A stretch of 64,000 nt of DNA from Roseisalinus antarcticus (GTDB taxonomy: Bacteria > Pseudomonadota > Alphaproteobacteria > Rhodobacterales > Rhodobacteraceae), in NCBI RefSeq assembly GCF_900172355.1, contig NZ_FWFZ01000022.1:1-64000 (forward strand), given 5' to 3'. Shown here piece after piece: positions 47,957-57,303 of this stretch; the stretch's first letter is position 1; the number at the start of each line of letters is the position of its first letter. The translations under genes were made by a program, and so were the position numbers. Under the pieces are notes generated by a model that made no database searches, had not been told where the DNA came from, and was given only the letters and a program-made list of their open reading frames with translations.

Positions 47957-48979
47957 ATGACGGCTTTGACGCAATATACCCGGCTTGAAAGCACGGGACT
48001 CTGGCGCCCGCAGGCGGGCGTGCAGCGGCGCGATGTCATCGTATCGTTCGGAGACGCCACCCTCGTGATTGCGGACGGCAAGGGCCAGATCCTGACCCAT
48101 TGGTCCCTGGCCGCGGTGGAGCGGATCGGCGGCGGCGGAGGACGGGCCACGCTCTATTCCCCCGGAATAGAAGGCGAGGAAACGCTGGAGATTTCTGACC
48201 GGACGATGGTCGACGCGATCGAACAGGTCCGCCGCAGCATCGAGCGGCGCCGGCCGCAGCCCGGACGGTTGCGCTGGTTCGGGATGGCCGTATCTGTCGC
48301 GACCGTGGTGGCACTGGGAGTCTTCTGGCTGCCAAACGCGCTGATCCAGCAGACACTCGCGGTCGTCCCGCCGGTCAAGCGGTCCGAGATCGGCGCGACG
48401 GTCCTGGGGCATATGCAGCGGCTGACGGGCCCGACCTGTCGGTCCACCGAGGGCCAGGCGGCCCTTGCAGTGCTGGCCGCGCGGGTGCTCGGGCCCGAGG
48501 CCGGGGGGCGGATCTTGGTCTTGCCAACCGAGGCGATCGGCACGCTCTACCTGCCCGGCGGAATCATCGCGGTGAGCCGGACGCTCGTCGAGGATTACGA
48601 CGATCCGTCGGTCGTCGCAGGACATGTGCTGGCGACGGCGGCGCAGGTCCAGGTCCGTGATCCGTTGGAGGAGGTCTTGCGGAACGCCGGGTTGCGTGCC
48701 GTCTTTCGCCTGTTCACCACCGGGGACCTGCCGCCCGACGCCATGGCGGCCCACGCCCGGCGCCTGCTGTCAGAGCCGTCCGAGCGGGTGTCCGACGAGA
48801 TACTGCTGCGCCTATTTGCCGCCGCGCAACTGCCGACCGGGCCCTATGCGCGCTCGCTCGACCTGTCGGGGCAGACCGTGTCGGCGTTGCTCGACGGAGA
48901 TCCGATGCGCGATCGTGAGATCCCGCCCGTGATGAGCGATACGGACTGGGTCCGGCTTCAGAACATCTGCGACAACTGA
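47957..48979 (+). CDS. membrane protein resembling M48 peptidases but without the zinc motif
   Basis: A 340-residue protein. The first 90 residues look like a PH-like or beta-rich domain (RRDVIVSFGDATLVIADGKG), then a basic linker and a membrane segment near 100-120. The rest follows an M48 pattern: VVLPTEAIGTLYLPGGIIAVSRTLVEDYDDPSVVAGHVLATAAQ. Where M48 peptidases have HExxH, this has GHVLA near residue 222, with only the first His-like position kept. RDPLEEVLRNAGLRAVFRLFTTG matches the helix that follows in M48 proteins. I therefore call it a probable pseudopeptidase. It has the gene start 80 bases after the repeat. Confidence 0.6.
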   Translation: MTALTQYTRLESTGLWRPQAGVQRRDVIVSFGDATLVIADGKGQILTHWSLAAVERIGGGGGRATLYSPGIEGEETLEISDRTMVDAIEQVRRSIERRRPQPGRLRWFGMAVSVATVVALGVFWLPNALIQQTLAVVPPVKRSEIGATVLGHMQRLTGPTCRSTEGQAALAVLAARVLGPEAGGRILVLPTEAIGTLYLPGGIIAVSRTLVEDYDDPSVVAGHVLATAAQVQVRDPLEEVLRNAGLRAVFRLFTTGDLPPDAMAAHARRLLSEPSERVSDEILLRLFAAAQLPTGPYARSLDLSGQTVSALLDGDPMRDREIPPVMSDTDWVRLQNICDN

Positions 48980-48992
48980 CTGCATTCGCCCA

Positions 48993-50243
48993 TCAGAAGT
49001 AGGACGCCCCCCGCAGCCCGCGCTGGGGATTGATCCGGCCGTCGTCCCAGACGCCGCGGTATCCGGCCGGCGGCGACGGGATCGTCCGGGCGGCCGTCGA
49101 GGCCGGCGTCGGATTCGAGGCCGGAACCGGTTCGCGCTGGAACAGCGTGGTGGACGATGTCGACAGGGTGGCCGAGCGCGACGGGATCGAGCGGGCGGCC
49201 GCATAAGCTGTGATCGGCTCGCTTTGCGGGCCGCAGCGAACGCCGGCGGAGCCGATATACTGCCGGGCGACCTCGCTCAGATTGGTGCAACCGTTGGACG
49301 GGGCCGCCGTTGCGGTGCGTACCGGGGCTGTTCCGGCCGCGGCCGGGGCGCTAGGCACGACGGGGGCTTGCGGCGCCTGCACGAAGGTCACGGGCGGCGT
49401 CGGATCGCCGCAAGCGACGGGTTGCCCCGTGGCGCGGTTGAGGAAGGCTTCCCCGGTTCGGGCAATGCGGGCGCAGATCACGGTCAGCGAGACGCGGATG
49501 GCGCCGTCTGGGCCGGGGCGCAGCGCGGGCTCTCCCGTTGCGACCGCCATCGCGGGGGCCATCGGAGCGGCGGTGCGGACCGTTTCGGCGGGGCCGCAAT
49601 CCAGCGGGCGGCCGGTGCCCCGGATCACGTAGCCGTCGAGAACACCGGACCGGCCAGCACAGGCCTCGGCCCGGGTCATGGTGCGGGGCGACTCGGCCGG
49701 GGGCGGCGTCGGGGCCGGCGCGGCGCTGCGCACCGGGGCCTGCGGGACGCGGACGAAGCGCGGCTCTTCGGCGGAGGTGCGGATCGTCGTGGCGACGGTC
49801 TCTATCGGCGGGCCGGGGTCCGCGCCACGGCGGACGCGCGGCATCGGTGTCGGGGCCGCCGCGGGGGCCGGCGCAGGCGCGGCTTCGGGCTCTGGCGCCG
49901 CGGCGGAGCGGATCGTGGTCTCGGGCTCGAAGGTCTCGGTGAACGGCGCGTCTGCCACGACTTCGCGGCTCGGGCCGTCATCGCGTGGCGCGGGGCCAAG
50001 CGACGGCTCGAACCCGCACAGCTGTTGACGGCTGCGCGATACCCGGGGAACCCAGGTGGTCATCCCGGAAAGGCCCGCGCGCACGAAAACGCAGCCGCTG
50101 GCACCGACGTACTGGTTTGCGGTGTAGCTCGACGGAGGGACCGGTACCGGCCCCTGCACGTCCCGAATTCCCTGCGCACCGGCTGAGGTTGCCCCGACAA
50201 GACCGGCGACAACGACCGACAGGAAAGCACTGCTTTTGTTCAT
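48993..50243 (-). CDS. secreted Cys- and Pro/Ala-rich protein
   Basis: A 416-residue protein with a signal peptide (MNKSSAFLSVVVAGLVGATSAGAQG). Four short units, each with a Cys pair about 20 to 30 residues apart, lie near residues 45-77, 190-220, 245-275 and 310-330. The first is SGCVFVRAGLSG to QQLCG, the third ICARIARTGEAF to VACG. Pro/Ala-rich, disordered linkers join them. The C-terminal YRGVWDDGRINPQRGL is a distinctive tail. There is no known domain. A GTG at 50255 is an alternative start. The 5' end faces upp. Confidence 0.72.
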   Translation of the reverse strand: MNKSSAFLSVVVAGLVGATSAGAQGIRDVQGPVPVPPSSYTANQYVGASGCVFVRAGLSGMTTWVPRVSRSRQQLCGFEPSLGPAPRDDGPSREVVADAPFTETFEPETTIRSAAAPEPEAAPAPAPAAAPTPMPRVRRGADPGPPIETVATTIRTSAEEPRFVRVPQAPVRSAAPAPTPPPAESPRTMTRAEACAGRSGVLDGYVIRGTGRPLDCGPAETVRTAAPMAPAMAVATGEPALRPGPDGAIRVSLTVICARIARTGEAFLNRATGQPVACGDPTPPVTFVQAPQAPVVPSAPAAAGTAPVRTATAAPSNGCTNLSEVARQYIGSAGVRCGPQSEPITAYAAARSIPSRSATLSTSSTTLFQREPVPASNPTPASTAARTIPSPPAGYRGVWDDGRINPQRGLRGASYF

Positions 50244-50309
50244 CTCTGCCCCCACAGGATTCGGTCACAGAATGGCGGAGCCGTGGTTTCTTGTAAAGCG
50301 ACCAAGGGC

Positions 50310-50942
50310 TTATTTCGTCCCAAACATGCGATCACCGGCATCGCCCAGTCCGGGCACGATATAGCCCTGCTCGTTCAGGCGCTCGTCCACGGCGGCCGTC
50401 ACGATAGGCACGTCGGGGTGGGCCTCTTTCATCCGGGCGATTCCCTCCGGGGCGGCCAACAGGCACAGGAACCGGATGTTCGTGGCGCCGGCGGCCTTGA
50501 TCAGGTCGACCGCCGCGGCCGAGGAATTGCCGGTCGCAAGCATCGGATCCACGGCGATGACCAGGCGGTCTTCCAGATGTTCGGGCAGTTTCGAGTAATA
50601 TTGCACCGGCTGGAGCGTTTCCTCGTCACGGTAGAGACCGATGAAGCCGACCCGCGCCGCCGGCACCAGGTCGAGCACACCGTCCAGCAGACCGTTGCCC
50701 GCCCGCAGGATCGAGACGAGGGCAAGCTTCTTGCCCTCGATCACCGGGGCGTCCATCGGGCAGAGCGGGGTGTCGATCGTCCGGGTCGTCATCGGCAGGT
50801 TGCGCGTGACCTCGTAGGCGAGCAGGTGGCTGATCTCGCGCAGCAGCCGACGGAAACTGTTGGTGGAGGTCGTCCGTTCCCGCATCAGGCTGAGCTTGTG
50901 CTGCACCAGGGGGTGATCGACGAGGGTAAGATGCTCGGTCAT
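50310..50942 (-). CDS. upp: uracil phosphoribosyltransferase
   Basis: A 210-residue enzyme that makes UMP from uracil and PRPP. The PRPP loop is [21 protein letters not shown], and the C-terminal [20 protein letters not shown] binds uracil. Length is normal. Its start overlaps the add stop by four bases (ATGA), so it is the last gene of the salvage operon. Confidence 0.97.
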   Translation of the reverse strand: MTEHLTLVDHPLVQHKLSLMRERTTSTNSFRRLLREISHLLAYEVTRNLPMTTRTIDTPLCPMDAPVIEGKKLALVSILRAGNGLLDGVLDLVPAARVGFIGLYRDEETLQPVQYYSKLPEHLEDRLVIAVDPMLATGNSSAAAVDLIKAAGATNIRFLCLLAAPEGIARMKEAHPDVPIVTAAVDERLNEQGYIVPGLGDAGDRMFGTK

Positions 50943-51928
50943 GGGCGGTCCTTCAACTTGGCGGCGACTTTCTCCTTCGTTTCCGCATCGCAGAACGCCG
51001 CGTCAAGCGCGGTCTGGTTGAGGGCGGCAAAATCTTCCTCGCCCCAGCCGAAGGTCCGCTCGAGCATCTCGAATTCGCGCGTCATGGTGGTGTGGAAGAA
51101 CGGGGGGTCGTCGGTGGAAACGGTGACCTTGACGCCGCGGTCCCGCAGGACCGCGATCGGGTGGTCGGCCCAGTCGCCCGACGCGCCGAGAAAGACGTTG
51201 GAGCCCGGGCAGACCTCGAGCACCAGCCCGTCTTCGACCACCTTGTCCACGAGCGCGTCGTCGTGGATCACGTTAATCCCGTGACCAAGCCGGCTTGGCG
51301 CGAGGTGGCTGACCGTCTCGGCGATCATGTCCGGGCCGCCCCATTCGCCCGCGTGGCAGGTCAGCTCCAGCCCCGCTTCGCGGGCCGCATCGAAGGCCCA
51401 GGCGAAATCCCCCGGGCGGCCGACCATTTCGCCCCCAGCCATGCCGAAGCCGGTGAGGAATCGTCCCCTGGTTTCGGCCGCGCAGCGGGCGGCCGGCCGC
51501 GCCTGGTCCGGGCCGAGATGGCGGATGCAGGTGACGATGCCGCGCAGGGTGATGCCGAGGGTCGCCTCGGCCTCATCGGCCGCGGCCTCGATGGCCGCGA
51601 GATACTCGCGCCAGGCGCTCAGGTCCCCGCCGCCGCAGAAATCGGGCGACAGGAAGGTCTCGGAATAGACCACACCATGGGCCGCGCTTTGCTCCAGCAC
51701 CGCGAGGGTGAGGCGGTAAAAATCCTCGGGGCCCTGCAGGACGGTGCAGGCCGCCTCGTAGATCTTCAGGAAATGGTCGAAATCGCGATAGGCATAGCCC
51801 CCTGTGTCGGAGAAGATGCCGGACAGGTCGATGTTCTTTTCGCGGGCGAGGCCACGGATGAACGCGGGCGGGGCGCCGCCTTCGAGGTGCAGGTGCAGTT
51901 CAACCTTGGGAAAGGATTGCCAGCTCAT
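50939..51928 (-). CDS. add: adenosine deaminase
   Basis: A 329-residue TIM-barrel zinc hydrolase that converts adenosine to inosine. It has the HxH zinc site ([11 protein letters not shown] near residue 10), HAGEWGG with the catalytic Glu, and VSTDDPPF with the last Asp pair. The start at ATG 51928 overlaps the deoB stop by four bases (ATGA). Adenine deaminase is an alternative within this family, but the salvage-operon setting favours nucleosides. Confidence 0.9.
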   Translation of the reverse strand: MSWQSFPKVELHLHLEGGAPPAFIRGLAREKNIDLSGIFSDTGGYAYRDFDHFLKIYEAACTVLQGPEDFYRLTLAVLEQSAAHGVVYSETFLSPDFCGGGDLSAWREYLAAIEAAADEAEATLGITLRGIVTCIRHLGPDQARPAARCAAETRGRFLTGFGMAGGEMVGRPGDFAWAFDAAREAGLELTCHAGEWGGPDMIAETVSHLAPSRLGHGINVIHDDALVDKVVEDGLVLEVCPGSNVFLGASGDWADHPIAVLRDRGVKVTVSTDDPPFFHTTMTREFEMLERTFGWGEEDFAALNQTALDAAFCDAETKEKVAAKLKDRP

Positions 51929-53100
51929 AGAAAGGAAACTCCGGGGCCTTGGGACGGGATGCCCAGGTGGGCGGCGATGGATGCGGCGACGTCGGCATAG
52001 GCCAGAAGGCCGAGGCCGCGCGGGCCGACACCGTGGCACAGCACCGGCACCCGCTCCCGGGTATGATCGGTGCCGACCCAGGTCGGGTCGTTGCCGTGGT
52101 CGGCGGTGACGATCAGCAGGTCACCCTCGCGCAGGGCGGCAATCACGCGCCCGAGCTCGGCATCGAACCACTCCAGGTGGTCGCGATAGCCTTCGGCATC
52201 GCGGCGGTGGCCATAGAGACTGTCGAACTCCACCAGATTGGCGAAGGTCAACGACCCCTCTTCGGCCTCCTGCACGAGATCGTGGATATGGCCCATCAGC
52301 GCCCGGTCGTCCCCTTTGCGCACCTCGTCGATGCCGCGCATCGAGAATATGTCGCCGATCTTGCCGACGGCATGGACCCTGCGCCCGGCGGCCTGTCCCC
52401 AGTCGCAGAGGGTCGGGCCCGGAGGGGCTATCGCGAAATCCTTACGATTCTGTGTCCGCTGGAAGTGCCCGGGGGTGCCGATGAATGGCCGGGCGATGAC
52501 CCGGCCGACCTTCATGCCGTGCAGGGTCGGTGCAAGATTTCTGCAAAGATCATAGAGGTTTTCGAGGCCAAACGCCTCTTCGTGCGCAGCAATCTGAAAG
52601 ACGCTGTCGGCCGAGGTATAGCAGATCGGCCAGCCCGTCTCCAGGTGGTGCGCCCCTTCCTCTTCGATGATCGCGGTGCCGGGCGCATGCCTGTTTCCCA
52701 GGATGCCAGAGGTCCCTGCCAGTCGCTTGACCTCTTCGATCAGCGTGTCGGGAAAGGAGTCCTTTGTGTCGGGAAAGGTGTGCCATTCCCAGGGCACCGG
52801 CACACCGGCCAGTTCCCAATGACCGGAGGGGGTATCCTTGCCGATGCTGACCTCGGTCGCCGCGCCCCAGGCGCCCGTGGGCGCGGCGTCGAGCCCGCAA
52901 TCGCCCATGCCCGAGGCCAGTTCCAGCGCAGCACCCAGGCCCAGACGCGCCATCACCGGGACGTTCAGGCCCACGGCCTTGGCGATGTGGCCGACGGTGT
53001 TCGCGCCGGTATCCGGTGTGGCCCCGTTGAAGAAGGCGCGGGCGTCGGGGGCGCCGCCGATCCCGACGCTGTCGATCACGACGAGAAAGGCGCGGGTCAT
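51925..53100 (-). CDS. deoB: phosphopentomutase
   Basis: A 391-residue alkaline-phosphatase-superfamily enzyme that interconverts (deoxy)ribose 1-phosphate and 5-phosphate. FLVVIDSVGIGGAPDA holds the first metal-binding Asp. The catalytic Thr is in GKDTPSGHWE. VTADHGNDPTWVGTDHTRERVP supplies the remaining metal ligands. The start overlaps the deoA stop by four bases (ATGA). The next step, deoC, is not in this window. Confidence 0.96.
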   Translation of the reverse strand: MTRAFLVVIDSVGIGGAPDARAFFNGATPDTGANTVGHIAKAVGLNVPVMARLGLGAALELASGMGDCGLDAAPTGAWGAATEVSIGKDTPSGHWELAGVPVPWEWHTFPDTKDSFPDTLIEEVKRLAGTSGILGNRHAPGTAIIEEEGAHHLETGWPICYTSADSVFQIAAHEEAFGLENLYDLCRNLAPTLHGMKVGRVIARPFIGTPGHFQRTQNRKDFAIAPPGPTLCDWGQAAGRRVHAVGKIGDIFSMRGIDEVRKGDDRALMGHIHDLVQEAEEGSLTFANLVEFDSLYGHRRDAEGYRDHLEWFDAELGRVIAALREGDLLIVTADHGNDPTWVGTDHTRERVPVLCHGVGPRGLGLLAYADVAASIAAHLGIPSQGPGVSFL

Positions 53101-54404
53101 CGGTCGATCACTCCATGGAGCAAGGGGGGTATCTCGGGCGCGTCGCCGATCGTGATCGCCGCGAGGATCCGGTGCGCGGCCCGTTGGGCGCTGTCCTCGT
53201 CGCGCGCATGCAGGCTGCAGAGCGGATCCCCGCGCGAGACCTTCTGGCCCAGACCTGCGATCTCCGACAGGCCCACGGCGGGGTCGATGCTGTCGCTCTC
53301 GGTCTGCCGGCCGCCGCCGAGGCCGACGACGGCAAGGCCCAGCGCCTCGCCGTCGATGGCCAAAACATGGCCCGACATCGGTGCGGGCACATCGCCCACC
53401 ACCGGTGCGGCGGGCAGATGGGTGCGCCAGTCGGCCTCCATGTCCGGCGGCCCGCCCATCTCGGATACCATGTGGGCGAAATGCTGCATCGCGCGGCCCG
53501 ACGCGATCGCGCCGGCGATCTTTTCCTCGGCCTCGCCCTCCACCTCGCCCGCCAGCGCAAGAAGGCGGCCGCCGAGCGCGACGCAGAGGTCGTGCAGGCG
53601 CGGCGCGGCCGGGCGATTGCCCGCCAGTATCTCCATCGAGACGGCGACCTCCAGCGCGTTGCCCATGGCCGGGGCCAGCGGCTGGTTCATGTCTGTTATC
53701 AGCGCGGCGGTGGGGCAGCCCGCGCCGTTCGCGGTCTGGACCAGCGCGGCGGCCAGCGCCCCCGCCTCGGGCAGGGTCGCCATGAAGGCCCCCGAGCCGA
53801 CCTTGACGTCGAGCACCAGCCCGTCGAGCCCCGCCGCAAGCTTCTTGGACAGGATCGACGCGGTGATCAGGTCGATGGATGTGATCGTCGCGGTGACGTC
53901 GCGGATGGCATAGAGCCTGCGGTCCGCCGGGGCGATCCGTGCGCTGGCCCCGACAATGGCGCAACCCGCGCTGCGCACGATCCGGCGCAGCGCCTCCTCG
54001 GAGACCTGCGACTGCACACCGGGGATCGCCTCGATCTTGTCGAGCGTGCCGCCGCTGTGCCCCAGCCCGCGACCCGAGATCATCGGCACGAAGACGCCGC
54101 AGGCCGCCAGCGCCGGGGCCAGGACCAGCGAGACGCAATCGCCGACGCCGCCAGTCGAGTGCTTGTCGAGGATCGGGCCGGGCAGATCCCAGTCCAGCAC
54201 ATCGCCGGAATCGCGCATCGCCAGGGTCAGCGCGACCCGGGCCGGGTCCGACAGCCCGCTGAGGCAGACCGCCATGGCGAAGGCGCCGGCCTGGGCATCG
54301 CTCACCGCACCGGTCGCGAGGCCTCGGGCGAACCAGCCCAGCTCCTCCGCATCCGGCGCCTCGCCCGATCGGACCTTTTGCAGCACGGTGCGGGCGTCGG
54401 TCAC
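53097..54404 (-). CDS. deoA: thymidine phosphorylase
   Basis: A 435-residue class II pyrimidine nucleoside phosphorylase that splits thymidine or deoxyuridine to base and deoxyribose 1-phosphate. KHSTGGVGDCVSLVLAPALAA is the phosphate-binding signature, and SGRGLGHSGGTLDKIEAIPG the following block. The start overlaps the cdd stop by four bases (ATGA). Length is normal. Confidence 0.96.
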   Translation of the reverse strand: MTDARTVLQKVRSGEAPDAEELGWFARGLATGAVSDAQAGAFAMAVCLSGLSDPARVALTLAMRDSGDVLDWDLPGPILDKHSTGGVGDCVSLVLAPALAACGVFVPMISGRGLGHSGGTLDKIEAIPGVQSQVSEEALRRIVRSAGCAIVGASARIAPADRRLYAIRDVTATITSIDLITASILSKKLAAGLDGLVLDVKVGSGAFMATLPEAGALAAALVQTANGAGCPTAALITDMNQPLAPAMGNALEVAVSMEILAGNRPAAPRLHDLCVALGGRLLALAGEVEGEAEEKIAGAIASGRAMQHFAHMVSEMGGPPDMEADWRTHLPAAPVVGDVPAPMSGHVLAIDGEALGLAVVGLGGGRQTESDSIDPAVGLSEIAGLGQKVSRGDPLCSLHARDEDSAQRAAHRILAAITIGDAPEIPPLLHGVIDR

Positions 54405-54793
54405 ACCCGGCTCATGTAATCTTTGTCGAAGACCCCGGGCAGAAGCGCGCCGATCGTGGTCTCGAAGGTGGCGCCGTCCGTCGTGGCCAGGGTGACCTTG
54501 ACATCGGCCTTGCCGAATTCGGCCAGCTTCTGGCGGCAGCCGCCACAGGGAGAGACCGGGACCGGGCTGTCGGCGATCACCGCGACCTCGGCTATCTCGA
54601 GATCGCCGCCGGCGACCATGGCCGCGATCGCGCCTGCCTCGGCACAGGTGCCTTCGGGATATGCCACATTCTCAACGTTGCAGCCCTTGTAGACGGTGCC
54701 GCCGGCGGTGCGGATCGCGGCGCCGACCTTGAACCTGGAATAGGGAACATGGGCGTTTTCGCGCACCGCGCGGGCGTCGTCGATCAGTGTCAT
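54401..54793 (-). CDS. cdd: cytidine deaminase
   Basis: A 130-residue homotetramer-type enzyme. The zinc site is TCAEAGAIAAM (Cys-Ala-Glu) and SPCGGCRQ. HVPYSRFKVGAAI near the N-terminus binds the nucleoside. It converts cytidine or deoxycytidine to uridine or deoxyuridine, and is the first gene of the salvage operon. ATG 54793 is the start; the frame is open further upstream but has no signal. The 230-base divergent gap to maeB carries its promoter. Confidence 0.95.
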   Translation of the reverse strand: MTLIDDARAVRENAHVPYSRFKVGAAIRTAGGTVYKGCNVENVAYPEGTCAEAGAIAAMVAGGDLEIAEVAVIADSPVPVSPCGGCRQKLAEFGKADVKVTLATTDGATFETTIGALLPGVFDKDYMSRV

Positions 54794-54950
54794 TGGCCGG
54801 CTCCTGGTTTTCCGCGACTCTGTTCCGGGGTCGCGAGGGATGCAAGGGCGACGCGACTGGAGACTTGACGATGGCCAGGGCGGCGGCCCGCCTCCCCTCC
54901 AAGGCCCCTGCGTCCCGGGCCGCGGCGCGGGGGCGACCACACGATCCCGT

Positions 54951-54979
54951 TTGCCTTGCGCGGCACGGCGGCGTATGGT
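54951..54979 (+). promoter_or_regulatory. candidate maeB promoter
   Basis: TTGCCT (54951-54956), a 17-base spacer and TATGGT (54974-54979), 45 bases before the maeB start. It fits a housekeeping promoter of partial consensus. Confidence 0.4.
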
Positions 54980-55023
54980 TCTCGGCGCATGGTTCAAGGC
55001 TCAACCATCTTTCGGGGGGAACG

Positions 55024-57303
55024 ATGACCGACACGCCCAATGACCTTCTGCGGCAGGCAGCGCTGGATTATCACCGGTTCCCGAAACCCGGCAAGCTGGA
55101 GGTCCGCGCGACCAAGCCTCTGGCCAACGGGCGCGACCTGGCCCGGGCCTATTCCCCCGGCGTCGCCGAAGCCTGCATCGAGATCAAGGCAGATCCGGAC
55201 ACCGCCCGCGACTATACCTCTCGCGGGAACCTTGTCGCGGTGGTGTCCAACGGCTCGGCGGTGCTGGGGCTGGGCAACATCGGGGCGCTGGCCTCCAAGC
55301 CGGTGATGGAAGGCAAGGCGGTCCTGTTCAAGAAATTCGCCTCGATCGACTGTTTCGACATCGAGATCGACGAGCCCGACCCCGAGAAGCTGGCCGACAT
55401 CGTCTGCGCCCTGGAGCCCACGTTCGGCGCCATCAACCTCGAGGACATCAAGGCGCCCGATTGCTTCATCGTCGAGAAGATCTGCCGCGAGCGGATGAAC
55501 ATCCCGGTCTTTCACGACGACCAGCACGGGACGGCCATCGTAGTGGGCGCCGCCGCGACCAATGCCCTGCGGGTCGCGGGCAAGAACATCGAGGACATCA
55601 AGGTGGTCTCGACCGGCGGCGGGGCGGCGGGGATCGCCTGCCTGAACATGCTGCTGAAGCTGGGGCTCAAGCGTGAGAACGTCTGGCTCTGCGACATCGA
55701 CGGGCTGGTCTATCAGGGTCGCGAAAGCCAGATGACCCCGCAGAAGGCGGAATACGCCCAAGGGACAAACGCGGCGACGCTGGACGACGTCATCGAGGGC
55801 GCTGACCTGTTCCTCGGGCTGTCCGGCCCGCGGGTGCTGACGCCCGAGATGGTGTCGAAGATGGCCGCGCGGCCGATCATATTCGCCCTCGCCAACCCGG
55901 CGCCCGAGATTCTGCCGGATCTGGCGCGCGCGGTCGCGCCCGATGCGATCATCGCCACGGGCCGGTCGGATTTTCCCAACCAGGTCAACAACGTGCTCTG
56001 CTTTCCGTTCATCTTCCGCGGGGCGCTGGATGTCGGCGCGACCGAGATCAACGACGAGATGCAGATCGCCTGTATCGAGGGCATCGCCGCCCTCGCCCGC
56101 GCCACCTCCAGCGCCGAGGCGGCGGCGGTCTACCACGGCGAACGGCTGACCTTTGGCGCCGATTACCTGATCCCCAAGCCGTTCGATCCGCGGCTGATAA
56201 GCGTGGTCGCCAGCGCCGTCGCCAGGGCGGCGATGGAAACCGGTGTCGCCACCCGCCCGCTGGACGACATGGATGCCTATCGGCGCAAGCTCGACGGGTC
56301 GGTGTTCAAGTCGGCCCTGTTGATGCGCCCCGTCTTTCAGGCAGCGGCCACCGCGGCGCGGCGCATCGTCTTTGCCGAGGGCGAGGACGAGCGCGTGCTG
56401 CGCGCCGCGCAGGCGATCCTCGAGGAGACGCCGGAACAGCCGATCCTGATCGGCCGGCCCGAGGTGATCGAAAGCCGCTGCGAGCGCTTCGGCCTGACCA
56501 TCCGGCCCGAGCGCGACTTTCCGATCGTCAACCCAGAGAACGATCCGCGCTACCGCGATTACTGGAGCACCTATCACGAGTTGATGGCGCGGAAGGGCGT
56601 CACCCCGGATCTCGCCAAGGCGATCATGCGCACCAACACCACCGCAATCGGCGCCGTCATGGTCCACCGGGACGAGGCCGACAGCCTGATCTGCGGCACT
56701 TTCGGGCAGTTCCTCTGGCATCTGAACTACGTCACCCAGGTTCTCGGCACAGGCGGGCTGCACCCGGTCGGGGCGCTGTCGATGATGATCCTCGAGGACG
56801 GGCCGCTGTTCATAGCCGACACCCAGGTCCACGCCGAACCCTCGCCCGAGCAGATCGCCGAGACCGCCATGGGCGCCGCCCGCCACGTCCGGCGCTTCGG
56901 GCTGGAGCCCAACGTGGCGCTTTGTGCGCATTCCTCCTTCGGCAATCTCGACAGCGACACCGGCCGCCGGATGCGGGCGGCGCTCGAGGTTCTGGACGCG
57001 GCGCCGCGCGACTTTTCCTACGAGGGAGAGATGAACGTGGACGCGGCCCTGGACCCCGAGCTGCGCGAGCGGATCTATCCGGGCAGCCGGATGCAGGGCG
57101 CGGCCAACGTGCTTCTGTTTCCCAATTCCGACGCGGCCTCGGGGGTGCGCAACATCCTCAAGATGAAGGGCGCCGGGCTCGAGGTCGGGCCGATCCTCAT
57201 CGGTATGGGCAACCGCGCCCATGTGGTGACACCGGCCATCACCGCGCGCGGCCTGCTGAACATGGCGGCCATCGCCGGCACGCCGGTGGCCCATTACGGC
57301 TGA
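55024..57303 (+). CDS. maeB: NADP-dependent malic enzyme, MaeB type
   Basis: A 759-residue enzyme that decarboxylates malate to pyruvate. The N-terminal malic enzyme part (about 1-430) includes [26 protein letters not shown] (metal and malate binding) and [17 protein letters not shown] (nucleotide). The C-terminal part (about 440-759) resembles phosphotransacetylase and is regulatory, without known transacetylase activity. Length is typical of the MaeB hybrid. It supplies NADPH and pyruvate, fitting growth on C4 acids or acetyl-CoA from the beta-oxidation cluster. Its 3' end overlaps the next gene by 10 bases, tail to tail. Confidence 0.95.
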   Translation: MTDTPNDLLRQAALDYHRFPKPGKLEVRATKPLANGRDLARAYSPGVAEACIEIKADPDTARDYTSRGNLVAVVSNGSAVLGLGNIGALASKPVMEGKAVLFKKFASIDCFDIEIDEPDPEKLADIVCALEPTFGAINLEDIKAPDCFIVEKICRERMNIPVFHDDQHGTAIVVGAAATNALRVAGKNIEDIKVVSTGGGAAGIACLNMLLKLGLKRENVWLCDIDGLVYQGRESQMTPQKAEYAQGTNAATLDDVIEGADLFLGLSGPRVLTPEMVSKMAARPIIFALANPAPEILPDLARAVAPDAIIATGRSDFPNQVNNVLCFPFIFRGALDVGATEINDEMQIACIEGIAALARATSSAEAAAVYHGERLTFGADYLIPKPFDPRLISVVASAVARAAMETGVATRPLDDMDAYRRKLDGSVFKSALLMRPVFQAAATAARRIVFAEGEDERVLRAAQAILEETPEQPILIGRPEVIESRCERFGLTIRPERDFPIVNPENDPRYRDYWSTYHELMARKGVTPDLAKAIMRTNTTAIGAVMVHRDEADSLICGTFGQFLWHLNYVTQVLGTGGLHPVGALSMMILEDGPLFIADTQVHAEPSPEQIAETAMGAARHVRRFGLEPNVALCAHSSFGNLDSDTGRRMRAALEVLDAAPRDFSYEGEMNVDAALDPELRERIYPGSRMQGAANVLLFPNSDAASGVRNILKMKGAGLEVGPILIGMGNRAHVVTPAITARGLLNMAAIAGTPVAHYG

